Shown here piece by piece: positions 1 through 11,866 of a stretch of 64,000 bases of DNA; the stretch's first letter is position 1; each line of letters opens with the position of its first letter. Origin of the DNA: Chelonoidis abingdonii (lineage: Eukaryota > Chordata > Testudines > Testudinidae). The DNA lies in assembly GCF_003597395.2 (NCBI RefSeq), contig NC_133773.1:62853590-62917589 (forward strand), written 5' to 3'. The translations under genes and the position numbers were made by a program. The notes beneath the pieces are model-generated. The model searched no databases. It was not told the DNA's origin and saw nothing but the letters and a program-made list of their open reading frames with translations.

Positions 1-470
1 TTACCTAATGTTTGGAACACTTTTGGCTGTGAGAGACCCAGATTCAATCCCCATTCTGGAGCAAGAGTTGAATCAAAGTCTTCCCCTCTCTCAGGAGAGT
101 GATCTAACCAACATGGCACTGGGATTGGGGAGGAGAGGCTCTTTCACTTTCTGTAAATAATTATTCACTGTCACAAGAACTTGGACCGTGGTGTCCCTCC
201 AATCAGATGAGTGCCTCAACCACTGCGCTACAGAGCCATTCTCACATTCTCTCTCGATAAAAAAGTGGAACAGCTTCAACTGCAGATGTTGAGAGTGTCT
301 CATCCCAAAATAGTCAATAGTGTGGTGCTTAGGGAATTCATCTGGGAGGAGTGAAGACCTGGGTTCAAATCCCTGTTTCAGTACAGACGAGAATTTAGGT
401 CTCCCAGATGAGAGCCCTAACCATCAGGCTATAAGTAGGTCACCATCACATCATCCTCAGCTTTGTAAAG
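1..470. repeat. Degenerate tRNA-like SINE-type repeats, head-to-head pieces
   Basis: Several pol III B-box-like motifs are visible (gattcaatccc near 43 and ggttcaaatccc near 363). Each is followed by a roughly inverted counterpart (for example aggtctcccagatgagagccctaacc at 393-418 read in two parts). This alternation of sense and antisense tRNA-like blocks is common in an old sauropsid repeat family that I recognise only from memory. The short ORFs here are accidental. Confidence 0.5.
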
Positions 471-2956
471 GACATCTAAATCCCATTGTGAAGCTAGCCT
501 GAAAAATTAGAGTGATTAGTTTTGACATTTCTGAATGTTTGTATCAACTGAAACAATTTGCTGAAACAGGAACAAATTCATGAAATTAATCAACCCAAAT
601 CTGCATTTTGGAGAAAAAAATTAGCTGAAAAATTTCACCCAGATTTACTCATGAGTATCTGTGATGCACGGCTAGAAAGGGTTAAACATTCTGCAAAATA
701 AATAATCCTCAAAAGATATGTAGGGAGATAATGTTTGTGTTCTTGTGTATTTACATATGTATGAGTAGGGTTGACAATGTAATCAACAGTCCCTGTCTAT
801 GCTGTATTCTAATAATTCAGAGGTCAAAAGGACATCCTATCATGTAAACAAACTGTAAACATGGGATATCTCAGTATTCATCTCTCTTTGGAATGTACTG
901 TGAATGGTGGAGGAACAAGCAAATGGCCTTATGTTAATTCGTATAGCTAAGTACCACTGATGGACCTCCTTCAAAGTAATACTAATTAACTTTTGTTTCC
1001 TGAGGAATTCCAACTTGTCAAAATACACAAAATTGTCTAAAAGATCCTTGGGTCCTGATTTTGTCATCTCAGATTTGCTTAAGCTTCTTCAGGGGAAGTT
1101 TGAGTCACAAGACTGAGGTCCTAGTTATGCTGGTACACCCTGAATATAATATTTGGACATTGGACTAAGATCTATATACTAAATTCTAAAGGAACTCTGC
1201 AACTACAAAGCTCACCATCTCTGCTATGAATCTGCAGCTAAATAAATGAATGCATGCCTGAATGTATGTTGATCTTTTAATCATACTGTCTGTCTCTCTT
1301 TTGTTTTTAATAATTTTTAGTTTAGTTAATAAGAATTGGCTGTAGCATGTATTTGGGTAAGATTTGAAACATTAATTAGCCTGGGAGGTAATGTGCCCAA
1401 TCTTTTGGGATGGGTAGAACTTTTTCTTTTATATGATGAAATCAGATTTACAGAAATTTTCATCATATTTGACAAGAGTACCTGGATGGAAGCCTGACAC
1501 TGGATCACTTTAAGAGAACTGTGTTGTTTGGACTTCTAAGTAACCAGTGAGGTAATAAAGAAACTATTTTATGCTGGCTTAGTAAATCTAGGTATTGGAA
1601 TATCATCAATTTTATGGGGGTTGTCTTCCCCATTCTTTGCAATTCACCCTAATTGAGTGACCACAGCTGGCACTGTGCACCCCACTAGCACCCCGATCAC
1701 GGTATCAATTTAACAAAGGCAATTTTTATACTCGTCTCCCTACTGTCACTTCTGAGCAGTTCTGCTTCTCCCATTGCTGCTTCTGAAAAGACACATATTA
1801 AAAAAGGCAGACAGACTCAGAAATCAAATAATGGAGAAGAAACAAACAGAGTGAAAGAAACTGATAGTTCTACTGCACCATTTCATTTGTAAAATAAGCT
1901 GTGTACCACCTGGAAAATTCACTGTCCTCCTCTTCATTGTCTATTTAACCTTCTCAGTTTCTTTCTTCCTTCCTTCCCTCCCTTTGTCACTACCAATGAC
2001 CCTTTGCTCTTCTCCCATCTTTTTCCATTTATTTCTCTCTCCGTTTGCCAAACCCTTTTTCCACAGCTAACATCTATCATTCATGCTCCTTCCCAAGCAC
2101 TGAAAATAAGCACTAAGGCTATGCTTTCACTGCAAAAAAAAATAATAAAAATGTTTGTTCTTAACTCACGTTTTTGGTTTTTTGGGGTTTTTTTTGCAAT
2201 GAAGACATATTCTAAGGGGCCAAGAGGAGGTGCATGCTACAGTAACACAGCAGTGGAGATAGAAGGTGACTCAGTACCAGCTCTGATATACACTAAAGCA
2301 CAAAATTTGAAAAGTGGGCAGAGATATTAGGTGCCAACTTGAGGAACCTAGGATCTGATTACTAAAAGCACTGAGCTCCCACAATTAAAAGTCAAGTCAA
2401 TAAAATGCTCAGAACTTCTGAAAAATCAGACTTCCTTTAAAGAAGATAAATCACAAACTGATCCAAAAATGAAAGAGTCTATAGTTTTGGCATGCCTATA
2501 GTTCTCTCATGATTCTGATTTAAACTTTATCACTGGGGCATTAATCTGATCAGAATACACATATAACATATCCATCTGAGCCTCTTTTACTATATTTTTA
2601 TTTGAAAATCAGAGTTTTGGCAAAACCCAAATGTTCTGAGTCAAATGAAAGGGAAATGTGAGAAACTCTTAAGACTGCCAATGCTCTCATCCAGATCAAG
2701 TATCCATTACTAATATATCTAATCTTGATACTGCATACACATATATGTATTTTCATTTCTACTCAGCAGCACTATTTTTACCCATCTGAAGCAAGGTAAA
2801 ATATGATTTACCCATAAACCTTAATAACTTTCTTTTATTCTCTGATTTATTACCTTAGGAGCAATACATGATTTCCAATTAAAATTTCTGAAACATCCAC
2901 ATTCATGGCCATCCATCATCCTGACAGATTAAAGGAAACATGACAACGTCAGTCAG
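471..2956. other. Unassigned AT-rich non-coding DNA
   Basis: No exon-like reading frame with splice signals is apparent. A pyrimidine-rich stretch lies around 1960-1990. The segment near 2115-2245 faintly resembles a decayed miniature element (a block like ggctatgctttcactgcaa), but no paired terminal repeat could be confirmed. Confidence 0.4.
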
Positions 2957-3390
2957 TCAATGGTTCTTGACAGCAGTGTGAGACAAGAGCCTGATGTGTG
3001 AACGGCAGACCTTCCCACAGTGTCTACAGGTCCACTCGCTAGATGGCGGTTGGAACACACACTACTTCCTGGCTCACCTGCAGGCCTCAGTCTGGGCTAT
3101 CTGATGGTTCTCGGTGATGACTGCACTAGCCTTGACCCAGCTTCTCCAGACTGAGCAGCTGTGGGTTGTGTCTTCAAGCTGTCAATGGAAATGCCGAATT
3201 TCTTGAGACCCTGCTTGACCTTGTTGCTGTATTGGAGTTTTGGTCTTCCTCTGCAACATGGGCAGTTCGTGAGTTGGCCACAGAGCACAGCCTTCAATAG
3301 ACGTTCTTGAGGCATATGTTCCATATATCCCAGCCAGAAAAGCCTGCAAGCATCCAGCATAGTCTGCAAAGACTGTAGGCTGTCCTCTCA
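2957..3390 (-). pseudogene. LINE reverse-transcriptase ORF, C-terminal remnant with zinc finger
   Basis: Read on the minus strand, 3390 to about 3097 encodes a segment with the order FWLGYMEHMP, then LKAVLCGQLT, then CRGRPKLQYSNKVKQGLKKF. This is the W-x-GH, GRP-x-L-R and K-x-D-L-K layout seen after the reverse-transcriptase domain in many LINE proteins. In another frame further downstream comes WTCRHCGKVCRSHIRLLSH, a C-x2-C-x12-H-x5-H finger, followed by a stop at 2957-2959. The frame change between the two blocks shows it is dead. The family (CR1-like, RTE-like or other) is not resolved. It lies 110 bp from the cadherin exon, in the intron on that exon's donor side. Confidence 0.65.
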
Positions 3391-3499
3391 ACTTCCAATA
3401 AATATATTAAAAACTTCTCTCTCTTGTTAAAACTATATATTTGTGCTCAAAATACAAAACATGCTTACAATTCTAGTAATATTCCAGGGTGAAACTTAC

Positions 3500-3691
3500 C
3501 CCATCTGTAGCTTTCACTAAGAGATCATAAGTGGCTGGATCCCCTTCCCTGTCAATGTCTTGACACACACAGATGTGTCCTGTATGGGGATCTATCTGGA
3601 ATGCTTTAGATTTTTCATAGTTATGGAATCCATCATAAAGAAAATATTCGATACGACCAAACTGGCCTGCATCTGCATCTGTTGCCTTGAC
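3500..3691 (-). CDS. Internal exon of a giant Fat/Dachsous-type cadherin
   Basis: This 192-bp exon encodes 64 in-frame residues, beginning VKATDADAGQFGRIEYFL and ending YDLLVKATDG. The order of motifs is that of an extracellular cadherin (EC) repeat: ATDADAG (calcium-binding DxDxG), FQIDPHTG (the IDxxTG strand), DIDRE (the LDRE calcium motif) and LLVKATDG (the AxDxG motif). Such repeats bind calcium at inter-domain junctions and mediate adhesion or planar-polarity signalling at the cell surface. On the minus strand a pyrimidine-rich acceptor ending in AG (3692-3693) precedes it, and a near-consensus donor GTAAGT follows (3494-3499). Both ends are compatible with phase 0. It has no internal stop. 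The long, repetitive surroundings fit a gene with very large introns. Wording of the repeat suggests a dachsous-type (DCHS2-like) or Fat-type protein, but orthology cannot be settled from one exon, so no symbol is given. Confidence 0.85.
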
Positions 3692-4314
3692 CTGAGGGGA
3701 AGGAATAAAAATGAAATGAAACTAGATAAACAACTATTACATAATAATATTTCAATTATTATGGATATTTGATGCCAAAGTCTTTATTACTGTTTTTAAA
3801 AGTGTATTTATTTAATACATTGGCTCTAATACATAAGGTATCCCAATGCCCTTTTCATAACAATGAGTTAGATAGTGGTAGTTCAGGTATTGCATAGGTA
3901 AATAAAGGATTATTTTGACAAGCAAAAAGGATGTGTTCTTCATTTGTGTCAACTCAATCAAGTGGCTTACTACAACTGAAAAGCCTACTCAAGATATCAG
4001 CTAACATCTGTGAAGCCACATTAGCTTGCCATGTTTTAACCTCAGAGGCTAAACGAAAGCTAACCAATATGACTAAAAGTGTTAGCCTGCGTCTTGAAGA
4101 AGTTCTTCAATAGTGTTAAGCTAATTCAATTGAACTAACATGATTAAAATACCCATAAAGACAAGGCCTTAAAGCCAACAACAGCTCACCTATAGAACTG
4201 TATTACTGAGAAGAGGAATGATGGCCAGGACATTATCTACTGTGCCTTCTGAAATGTGCCAATGGATTCTTAGAGCTTACATCTCATTTGAAGAATGGCC
4301 TAGCAATACAGTGC
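3692..4314. other. Intronic DNA upstream of the cadherin exon
   Basis: In gene orientation this is the intron before the exon. The acceptor tract is pyrimidine-rich over about 3694-3705 (read on the minus strand). Around 3930-4180 lies a decayed block ending in gacaaggcctt, a possible old miniature element. No second cadherin exon is seen. Confidence 0.4.
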
Positions 4315-4402
4315 TTGACAGGAGTACAAGGATTAGGTTTTAATCCATGACCTCCTAGTTTAAAGGCAAGAGTTCTACTAACTGAACTAAACATCTGCAC
4401 CT
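4315..4402 (-). repeat. tRNA-derived SINE fragment
   Basis: On the minus strand an A-box-like run (TAGTTCAGTTAGTAGA) is followed about 30 bp later by a B-box-like run (GGATTAAAACC). This is the pol III promoter spacing of a tRNA-derived SINE head. The body is not recognisable. Confidence 0.5.
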
Positions 4403-5485
4403 GCATGATAAAAAGACATCCATCAGTAAAGTCACTGGAAAAATTCTTGCCACAGGCTAAATTCCTTCATCAATGCTGTCATGCAGATGGTTAGGAATAC
4501 TGAGTAGAAGATAACTAGAATTACGTATTTCATTTCGTACTACAGTAAATAGATCTTACCAGGACAGCAACACTTTGCCTTCATCACTTAAAACCACTCT
4601 GCTGTAAATCTGAAACAAATTCTGTAGATTAATATCTCATAGAAATGCTTCCTTCAGAGCTACACTCTTCTGGAACCAAGAAGTAAATAGTTTTCCCTGA
4701 GATGAAGCTTGTGAGGTTTTGGAGATAGTTTTGCATAGTGGTGCAAATTCTGCCTGCATCACTCAATGTCTTAAAATCCATGGGTGAAATTTACCTGTGT
4801 CCAGATGGCCATCCCAAACCTAACTGATGCATAGGCTTTGTGATAGGCTCTGGAGAGGAGTTAATTTAATCTTATGTGAATAAGGCAAGCAGGATTTGGC
4901 CCGGAGACTATACATCTCACAAAAGAGGTTTTATCTCCTTTATCTTGGAATTCAGCTCTGTATTTATTCTCAGGAGAGGAGCTGAATGCCAGGCACATGC
5001 CAACATCTCAAACATGTTAAAATATTGGCAATTTTCTTAAATTAGAAAGATTATGTAAATTTCTGTTCAAGTGAAAGACTCAGGCAGCCAGATATATTAT
5101 TGACTCAAGGCAGAGACTCAATTTTACCATGTGTTTTCTTCAACAGAATCTATATCTTTAATTTCTCTCCAATAGATTCCAGTATTTGTATTAACAATAT
5201 CAACCAGCCAGTACATTAATATCATTGTTTTTATTCCTTAACACTTAACACAGTGTGGACAAAATACAACATATCACCTAAATTATTTCTAGATGATCAG
5301 GGCGTTACGATGGACGATGCTCTAAGCAGAAATACAGACCTCTGCCACCTCATTTTTGGAAATGTTCTTTCTTCCCTCCCATCACCCATTATTACTACAG
5401 CAGCCCAAGCATAACTTTACCTTGCAGTCATCAGATTACACTATCACAAATGGAGTTTAGAATTTCATTAATCTGAATGTGTACA
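4403..5485. other. Unassigned non-coding DNA
   Basis: AT-rich with stops in all frames. No recognised repeat or exon. Confidence 0.35.
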
Positions 5486-6131
5486 TGTGACGCGGTATCC
5501 GCCCCACACTGGCCAGCAAGGGGTTAACAGAGCCCTAGGGAGGCTGCACGAAGAACAGCCAATAGGAGAGGGACTGTGAGAAGCGGATCAGCGGGGCTAT
5601 ATAAAAAGAGCCTAGAGGCAGAGTACGGTCAGTAGCTTCCTGAAGCCTTAGGAGGGAGTTCTGTGTCTAGAGTAGGGTGCAATCATGTAACTCCTTGGAC
5701 AGAGCAGTGCAGACAGAAACCTAGGGAGAAGAGAAGGAGCTCTGGATGGGCTGCTAAGACTGAGGAGGGTGCTATGGTTGTGGGGAAGTGGCCTAAGGAA
5801 AGGCAGCAATAGCAGAGGCAGAGGGATGCAGCAGGATGCTGCAATCCACTAGGTCCCTGGGCTGGGACCCGGAGTAGTGGGTGGACCTGGGGGAGTGGCA
5901 GGACAATTCACTGCAATTCACTCCCCTGGAAGGAGAGGAACACTGACTGTGACATGGCAGGAGGGCTGAGCCATGAAGAGGACACTATGATTCCTGATGC
6001 TGCAGAAGGGGTTGCAGGCGGACTTCAGAGAAGGAGTGACAAGGTGCAGATGGAGGTGTTGGCCCCGAGCTAATCCCCAGAATGACCAGGACGAGGCGCC
6101 AGTCTGGTGGTGGGTGATGCACATCGTGACA
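5486..6131 (+). mobile_element. Solo LTR (same family as 33682-34350)
   Basis: A GC-richer block runs from TGTGACGCGG to CGTGACA, with TG...CA termini extended to TGTGA and TGACA. It has a TATA box at 5598-5607 and a purine-rich leader. The stretch around 5840-5880 (aatccactaggtccctgggc, then gacccggag) closely parallels one at about 34160-34195 in the second LTR, so the two are copies of one family. Flanking bases give no convincing target duplication (gtaca before, gtgct after), so the age is probably considerable. No internal retroviral genes are attached. Confidence 0.65.
5598..5607 (+). promoter_or_regulatory. TATA box of the LTR
   Basis: The sequence tatataaaaa sits about 110 bp inside the LTR, after a cggatcagcggggc stretch and a CCAAT-like ccaatagg motif near 5560. 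This arrangement suits an LTR U3 promoter. Activity is unknown. Confidence 0.55.
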
Positions 6132-7479
6132 GTGCTTTATGTAATTAGACCTTGGGGAAATGCTGAACTATTGTGATTTGTTTCCCATATTAATGCATTT
6201 GGTTGCACGTCACTATATTATCTATCCCAGTCTCTCTAACTAGGATTATACTCTTAATGAAGAGTTAAAGACTACAGTAAACTAGGAACATGTTATACCA
6301 CAAAACTTTATAAAGGATTCATAAAGAGAAACTTAAAAATGTTTCACATCTGAGGAAACTTCGGGGGGGGGGGGGGAAGTATCAGAATGTATTTGGCTAA
6401 TATTTTTGCATTTCCTCTGCTGTTATTGATATCTGTGTCAGTAATAAGCAATCTCTGTCAGCTATATGTTGTTTTCTGTGCAATCTTGCAGTGGTGTCAG
6501 AACACTGAGGTTAAGGTATAACAATTTATTCTACACTGTTGAATTGTCTATTGCTTTGGAAATTACTGTAATGTCAAAAAAATCTAGTATTAGAACTCCA
6601 CTACATGTCAAGCAAAAAAGTGAGATGGGCTGCATAGAACAGGTAGCACATTTCCACTATGGGAGTAACTATAATGAGGTTAAGCCTCTGAGCATGCCCA
6701 ATTTGAACAAGATGTTTCCAGAAGCAGCCTGATTTGTGTGCTTGTGCAGCTGATATAACATATCTTCACTACAACCAACTTGATTTTTGAGTATTTTACT
6801 GAACATTACACTCTATGCGGTTTTTTAACACAAAGTAGTTGGTAATTAGAAAAATATAGCAAGAAAAATATGAAATTCATGTACTTTTCAAGTGCTTTTA
6901 AGTTTTCAGACACATCTGAATATGCCAAATATTAAAATTCTTCTTTTAACATTAAAAGGAAGACAACACTTTGTAATGAACATTAACCATACAATGCTGA
7001 TAAGTTTAGCCCATACAATTTAGTCTGAAGCATAAATGTTTCTACATTAGCACTATGTTAAAAACTATGAAATTTTAGTGTTTAACCAAGATGTGACACA
7101 GCAATAAAAGTGGCAAACTGTGGTTCTTGAGACAATTCATTACATCTTCATTTTTATTGTCAATCTCTCTAGCTAGTTATAAATTTCTTAGCATCTTTGT
7201 GGGGTTATTTTATGACATATGTAAAATTAAATGAAAACTTCATACTGGAGCAAACTCTGGGGGAGGGGAAGGATTTATTAAAAAAAGAAATGTATGGTAA
7301 TGGAACCATTTTGTGTGTGTGATTTTGCTATTATTAGAGGTGTTTTAACGGAAGATTTCTTCTTCAGTTCTCTTTCGCTTTTTATTTAGTTCTTTAAAGA
7401 AGGTAAACATCAGATTCTTTTGCTGTGGAGTGGTATTTGTGCTACAGTAATACCTAGAGGTGCCCACTGAGGTTGAGAT
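6132..7479. other. Unassigned DNA with a G14 homopolymer
   Basis: The stretch is mostly AT-rich and non-coding. A run of 14 G lies at 6363-6376. An 88-codon ORF at 6466-6732 shows no recognisable domain. Confidence 0.35.
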
Positions 7480-7595
7480 TCCATTATAAACTTATCCAAG
7501 GTTATACAGAATATATATATATATAAAACTGATCTTGGAATTGAATGTAGATCTCCCAAGTCCAAATCAGTGCCTTAACCACAAGCCTATCTTTT
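7480..7595 (-). repeat. MIR-like SINE fragment with a short TA repeat
   Basis: The string ttatccaaggttatacag, then gatcttggaattgaatgtagatctcccaagtc (in two parts) and cagtgccttaaccac, follows the order of the CORE region and tRNA-proximal end of MIR-type SINEs read antisense or sense-diverged. A (TA)n tract interrupts it at about 7511-7524. Orientation is uncertain because the copy is old. Confidence 0.5.
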
Positions 7596-8499
7596 CCTTC
7601 CAAAGAATGATTTGGTATGAGAATGGTGAATTGGGCTTGAATTTAGGTGAAATGGGAGGAAAACCTAACTTTTGAAGGTTACTGAGACCTCTCTTCCCTC
7701 TGCTACTATGAGTGCCTGTGTGTTCATCCACATGCATGTACATATGTGTTTACATGTGTAGAAAGAGCAAAGGAAAAATCTGTTTTTAGGTCATTTTTTT
7801 ATTTACACATGATTACCCATTATCACATGTGGCTCATAATTAGCAGTCCTTACTCCTCTATCTGTAGTCTCACATACTGTAATCTTTATCCTTTAAAATC
7901 ATTAATACCCAAAGGAGCTTAGACATCTGGCTGAAAAGGAAAGAATTGGAGGAAGTGGAATGCAGACAAAAACTGTCAAAAACAGATTAAGCCAGTCATT
8001 TCCATCAAAATCCGAAAATATCAGAAGATTTAAAAAGGAATATATGTTAATTCATAAAGGTTCCACTTTTCTACTCTCTTAACCCTTTGAAAGATCCCTG
8101 GGATATTCAATATTTGCTCTGTTTTAGACAAGGGACATTTTACCATTAAGAATTGCACTAAATATTAAATAATTAGCCACCATTTCTGAAAGCTGGTGAC
8201 AGTAATTAACAACACGTACTGGATTGTCTGATACTGATTTTAGAAAATTCATTCATAAAGATTTGCCAGTGATCATGTGGTTATAGAACAATTTATGCTC
8301 ATTTCATTTCCTTGTAATTTGCGTTCCACAGGTGTAGTACAGGACACAGTGCAATTCTTGACTAAGTTAAGTTAAAGGCAAAACTCCCACTGACTTCAAT
8401 AGAACAAGCATTTGGCATTAAAAATGATTTACAGTTGTGCATTAAACAAGTCTGGGATATATAGGGATATAAATATAATTTTTAAAAGTATCCATTTAA
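7596..8499. other. Unassigned non-coding DNA
   Basis: No exon or recognised repeat is visible. Confidence 0.3.
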
Positions 8500-8740
8500 A
8501 CTATTAAAATTATATCAGTTAACCATTTAATCGTTAACATGATGGGGGTGGGATCGGGGTCCAGGGCTACCGCCTGGCCTCACTCAGCGGGGTCAGTGTC
8601 CGGGGCTGCCACCTGGCCCCGGACAGCAGGGGGGTGGAGTCCAGGGCTGTTGCCAATCTGTTTTAAATGTTAGCTACAATATATTAACAGTAAGACTAAT
8701 ACTTATCAGTTAACCGTTTAATGTTTTACATACCTAGTCT
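8500..8740. repeat. Unclassified repeat: GC-rich core between similar AT-rich arms
   Basis: The left arm contains atcagttaaccatttaat near 8515 and the right arm atcagttaaccgtttaat near 8707. These are near-identical direct repeats about 190 bp apart. Between them is a C/G-rich core with two partly repeated modules (ggggtccagggctaccgcc and gtccggggctgcc). No inverted termini were found. It looks like a satellite-like or composite repeat of unknown class. Confidence 0.5.
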
Positions 8741-9490
8741 GGAACATTTGATATTTTACCTACTATTTAATTTGCTATTTCTATTAATTTTTAAATCAGA
8801 GTTGTATGCTATTATAGTATTTCTCCATTATCACCAGTACACTAATTAGTTTGGTCCATGTTTAAAAACAAGGAAAAAACATTATTTTTGTGCCTCCAAT
8901 CTACTGCTGGTGACTACATTAAGATGTAGCTCTATCTGGTTGTGTCTGCAGATAGTTAAAGTTCTAAATGCTATAATATATGCCCACAATTGACTGTGGA
9001 AGATTAATTATGGGTGAAAAATTAGAGGCTATTGTTAGAATGTTAGCCCATTACCTTCAGTAACTTGTTTTCCTTCCTGCACATTATGCAGTCCTTAGAT
9101 TTTTTAATGGTACATGCAAAGGAATAATAAATGAGGTATTTAAATAAAAATGCTTCAAAACAAGCAATACAAATCTGAGGGCCTAATCAAGTTCGACCTT
9201 AGTCACTTGAGTGCCTCTGATTTCAATGACTGCAGTTGCATGGGTAAGAAGATACGACTTTTACCCATCAAGTTCCTCAGTATCCACGCAGTTTCTCCTT
9301 TCTCTTTCCCTTTCTGACTCATTCCTATGTTACAGCCAACGCAGTTTTATACTAGTCCCATTTTTGTGTCCAATACCATTCTATAATTGGCATAAAAGAA
9401 GCATACAAATTAGCTGGAAAATACAGATGAGGTTGAATGGAACCATTCTATGGAAATTCTTAAAGTATCAGAGAGAGATTTTGTACTACT
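8741..9490. other. Unassigned non-coding DNA
   Basis: AT-rich; no exon or recognisable repeat. Confidence 0.3.
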
Positions 9491-9498
9491 GCTAGAGG

Positions 9499-9950
9499 CA
9501 GGGCCGGTGCAACCATTTAGGCGAATTAGGTGGTTGCCTAGGGCGCCAAGATTTGGGGGCGCCTAAAAGTGGCACCCCCAAAAAATTTTTTAAATAGTTG
9601 CAGCCGCTGGAGGGGTTGAGCTGCCGGCAGCCCAAGGTGTCCCCCGGGGGTCAGGGCGCCACCAGTCAGCGCGCCCCTGAGGTCAGCGCGCTGCCACCGC
9701 AGCCCAGCAGCCCAGGGCGCCCCCCGCCCCTGGGGTCAGGGAGCCGCCCGGGGTCAGTGCGCCGCCACCGCAGCCGGCAGCCAGGGCGCCCCCCGCCCCG
9801 GGTCAGGGAGCCACCGCCACAGCCCGGCAGCCCAGGGCACCCCCCCGGGGTCAGGGAGCCGCGGCTCCGGTGGACCTGCTGCAGGCATGCCTGCGGCAGC
9901 TCCGCCGGAGCCGCGAGACCCGCGAGCCAGAAACCCTAGCGCCGGTCCTG
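9499..9950. mobile_element. Non-autonomous hAT element (MITE), GC-rich interior
   Basis: The 452-bp element has termini CAGGGCCGGTGC and, inverted, CAGGACCGGCGC. It is flanked by a perfect 8-bp duplication gctagagg at 9491-9498 and 9951-9958, the hAT signature. The interior is extremely GC- and CpG-rich and contains three or four imperfect modules built on cagcccagggcgcccccc followed by ggggtcagggagcc. The 113-codon ORF inside is a by-product of this composition. No transposase is encoded. Confidence 0.85.
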
Positions 9951-9958
9951 GCTAGAGG

Positions 9959-11692
9959 CAGGAAGCTAATGAGGACAGGCTAACTTTCACATTTTGAGAT
10001 ACAGGTAACGAGACAAGGCATTACACATTTTGGAAATATGAACCCATTATAGTAGTGATCCAAAACACTACAGCTTACAAGAATGTTGTGCTGCTGCCAT
10101 TATTGTAGAGTACAGTAATTTAAGAGTTGAGATGCAGAGAAACAGCACAAGAGTGAATGACAGCAGTCAAAACAAGAGAAAATGAAGGCAGAAGAAAGAA
10201 TTTTCACAGTGGGTTGATCAAGAGTGTTGAATGTTCACAGTATTACAGAAGTGATAATGCTTAAAAGACTTACAGTCCTCAGATGTGGGAGGCAAATGAA
10301 TTTGTTGTTGTATGACCCACCTCTGCTCTGAGAGGTGGGCTGAATGTGATATTGGATTCCAGGAGAAAGGAGATGATAATTAGATTGAAAGTGTTCTTCT
10401 TATTACTTAACTGGACACATTTGGGATATACTGAATTAAAAGAATGCATGAGATTAAGAAGTATAAACTTGGGAATCAGGAACTAGATGACTACAAGTAT
10501 TTCCTATAAAATTTTTTACAGTGCAGCAAAAATTATGGAACTGAAAAGATGCCTGCTAAACTTCTACATTCAGTCATGCTGCTTTTATAGTCTTTTCTCC
10601 CCTTCTGTGTTTGCAAGCTCTTCAGAAGAAAATAATTTTCTTACCTGTCTATAAAATGCTTTACACACTGTTGACACTACAAATAAAATAAATAAAAATA
10701 TACGCAGAAAAGGTCAAATGAATTAAAGAAATGTAAACTCTGGAAAAAATCAATCACCAATATGATCTCACAGTTTGAATACTGAAAGGAAGAAGTCCAA
10801 GAGAGCTATAGAAGACATAGGTTGGAATCTTACAGGGTGAGCAGGCAGGGGAAAAAACACTATAATGAAAGCCTAGCTGTAACAGGGAAGTGGGCGTGGG
10901 GCACATACCCATTCCAGTGTGCCTGTTATAGTCCTTGGGCACTTTAAAACAGGGAGCTAAAGTGTCAGGTCACATGCTTGCTCCTGGTCATATGTGCCCT
11001 ACAGGTTACAACTTATAAGGTGTCCTGCCTCTCAGCCAAAGAGGTATAACTAGGATGCAAAATCAGAGAAGGAACTGGGCTGGGGCTTACTGGACCTGAC
11101 AGATAGATTCAGGGAGAAGGGGTCACCTGGGGAAGGGTTTGAAGCACTGGAAGGTCAATAAGGCCTGTGAAGTCTGGAGACTAGACAATACCTCCAGGAG
11201 CTGTGAAACTGCTTTTTCTAAATATTATTCTAAGAAAGAAAAGACTGCATTTGAGAGAACAGCTGATATGAGAGAGTCCAGGTGGCAGGTCCTCAGTTGG
11301 TACCAATTATTATAATTTCATTCAACTCAACAGATCTACGAGAATTCACACCAGCTGTGGATCTGCCTCTGTATTTTTTAAATGTGAACAGCGCCAGTTT
11401 TGGAGAAGTTATCCTCTAATAGTGAATAGTTTAGTTTGCTCTGACATAGAGTGTCAGGGTATGAATTTAGGACTAGCCAAAATTACAGGGAATTAAATCA
11501 ACCCTCAAGTCTACAGTGTTTTCAACCAAAACAAATGTAATTTGAGAGAAATGTCCCTTTTAGAATGGTTATTTTTCTAAATGTCACTAGTGCAAACTCT
11601 TAATTTTTTTTTAATTTCACCATTCTGTTGTTGTCAGTAGACCAAAATAAAGCTCCTGTGTATGGAGTTAAATCTTTTCACTTCATTGTTCC
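9959..11692. other. Unassigned non-coding DNA
   Basis: No exon was recognised. The part from about 10750 to 11220 is less AT-rich and could be an old interspersed repeat, but no termini or family could be identified. Confidence 0.3.
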
Positions 11693-11706
11693 CAGACAGA
11701 CAGACA

Positions 11707-11756
<50 letters not shown>
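11693..11756 (+). repeat. Compound (CAGA)n(CA)n microsatellite
   Basis: Four to five CAGA units pass directly into an uninterrupted CA run of more than 20 units, ending in cagagtca. Confidence 0.95.
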
Positions 11757-11758
<2 letters not shown>

Positions 11759-11866
11759 CACTTGTAAACTATTGTAAGCATGAGTTAAAAAATATGGTCA
11801 GTCCTCTGAACCTGTAGAGGCAGAAACAGACAGCTCTTATCTTTTAATTTTCAGAGTTACAATATA

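Noticed and set aside
9598..9939. 113-codon Pro/Arg-rich plus-strand ORF
   Set aside because: It lies wholly inside the GC-rich core of a hAT MITE with target duplication.
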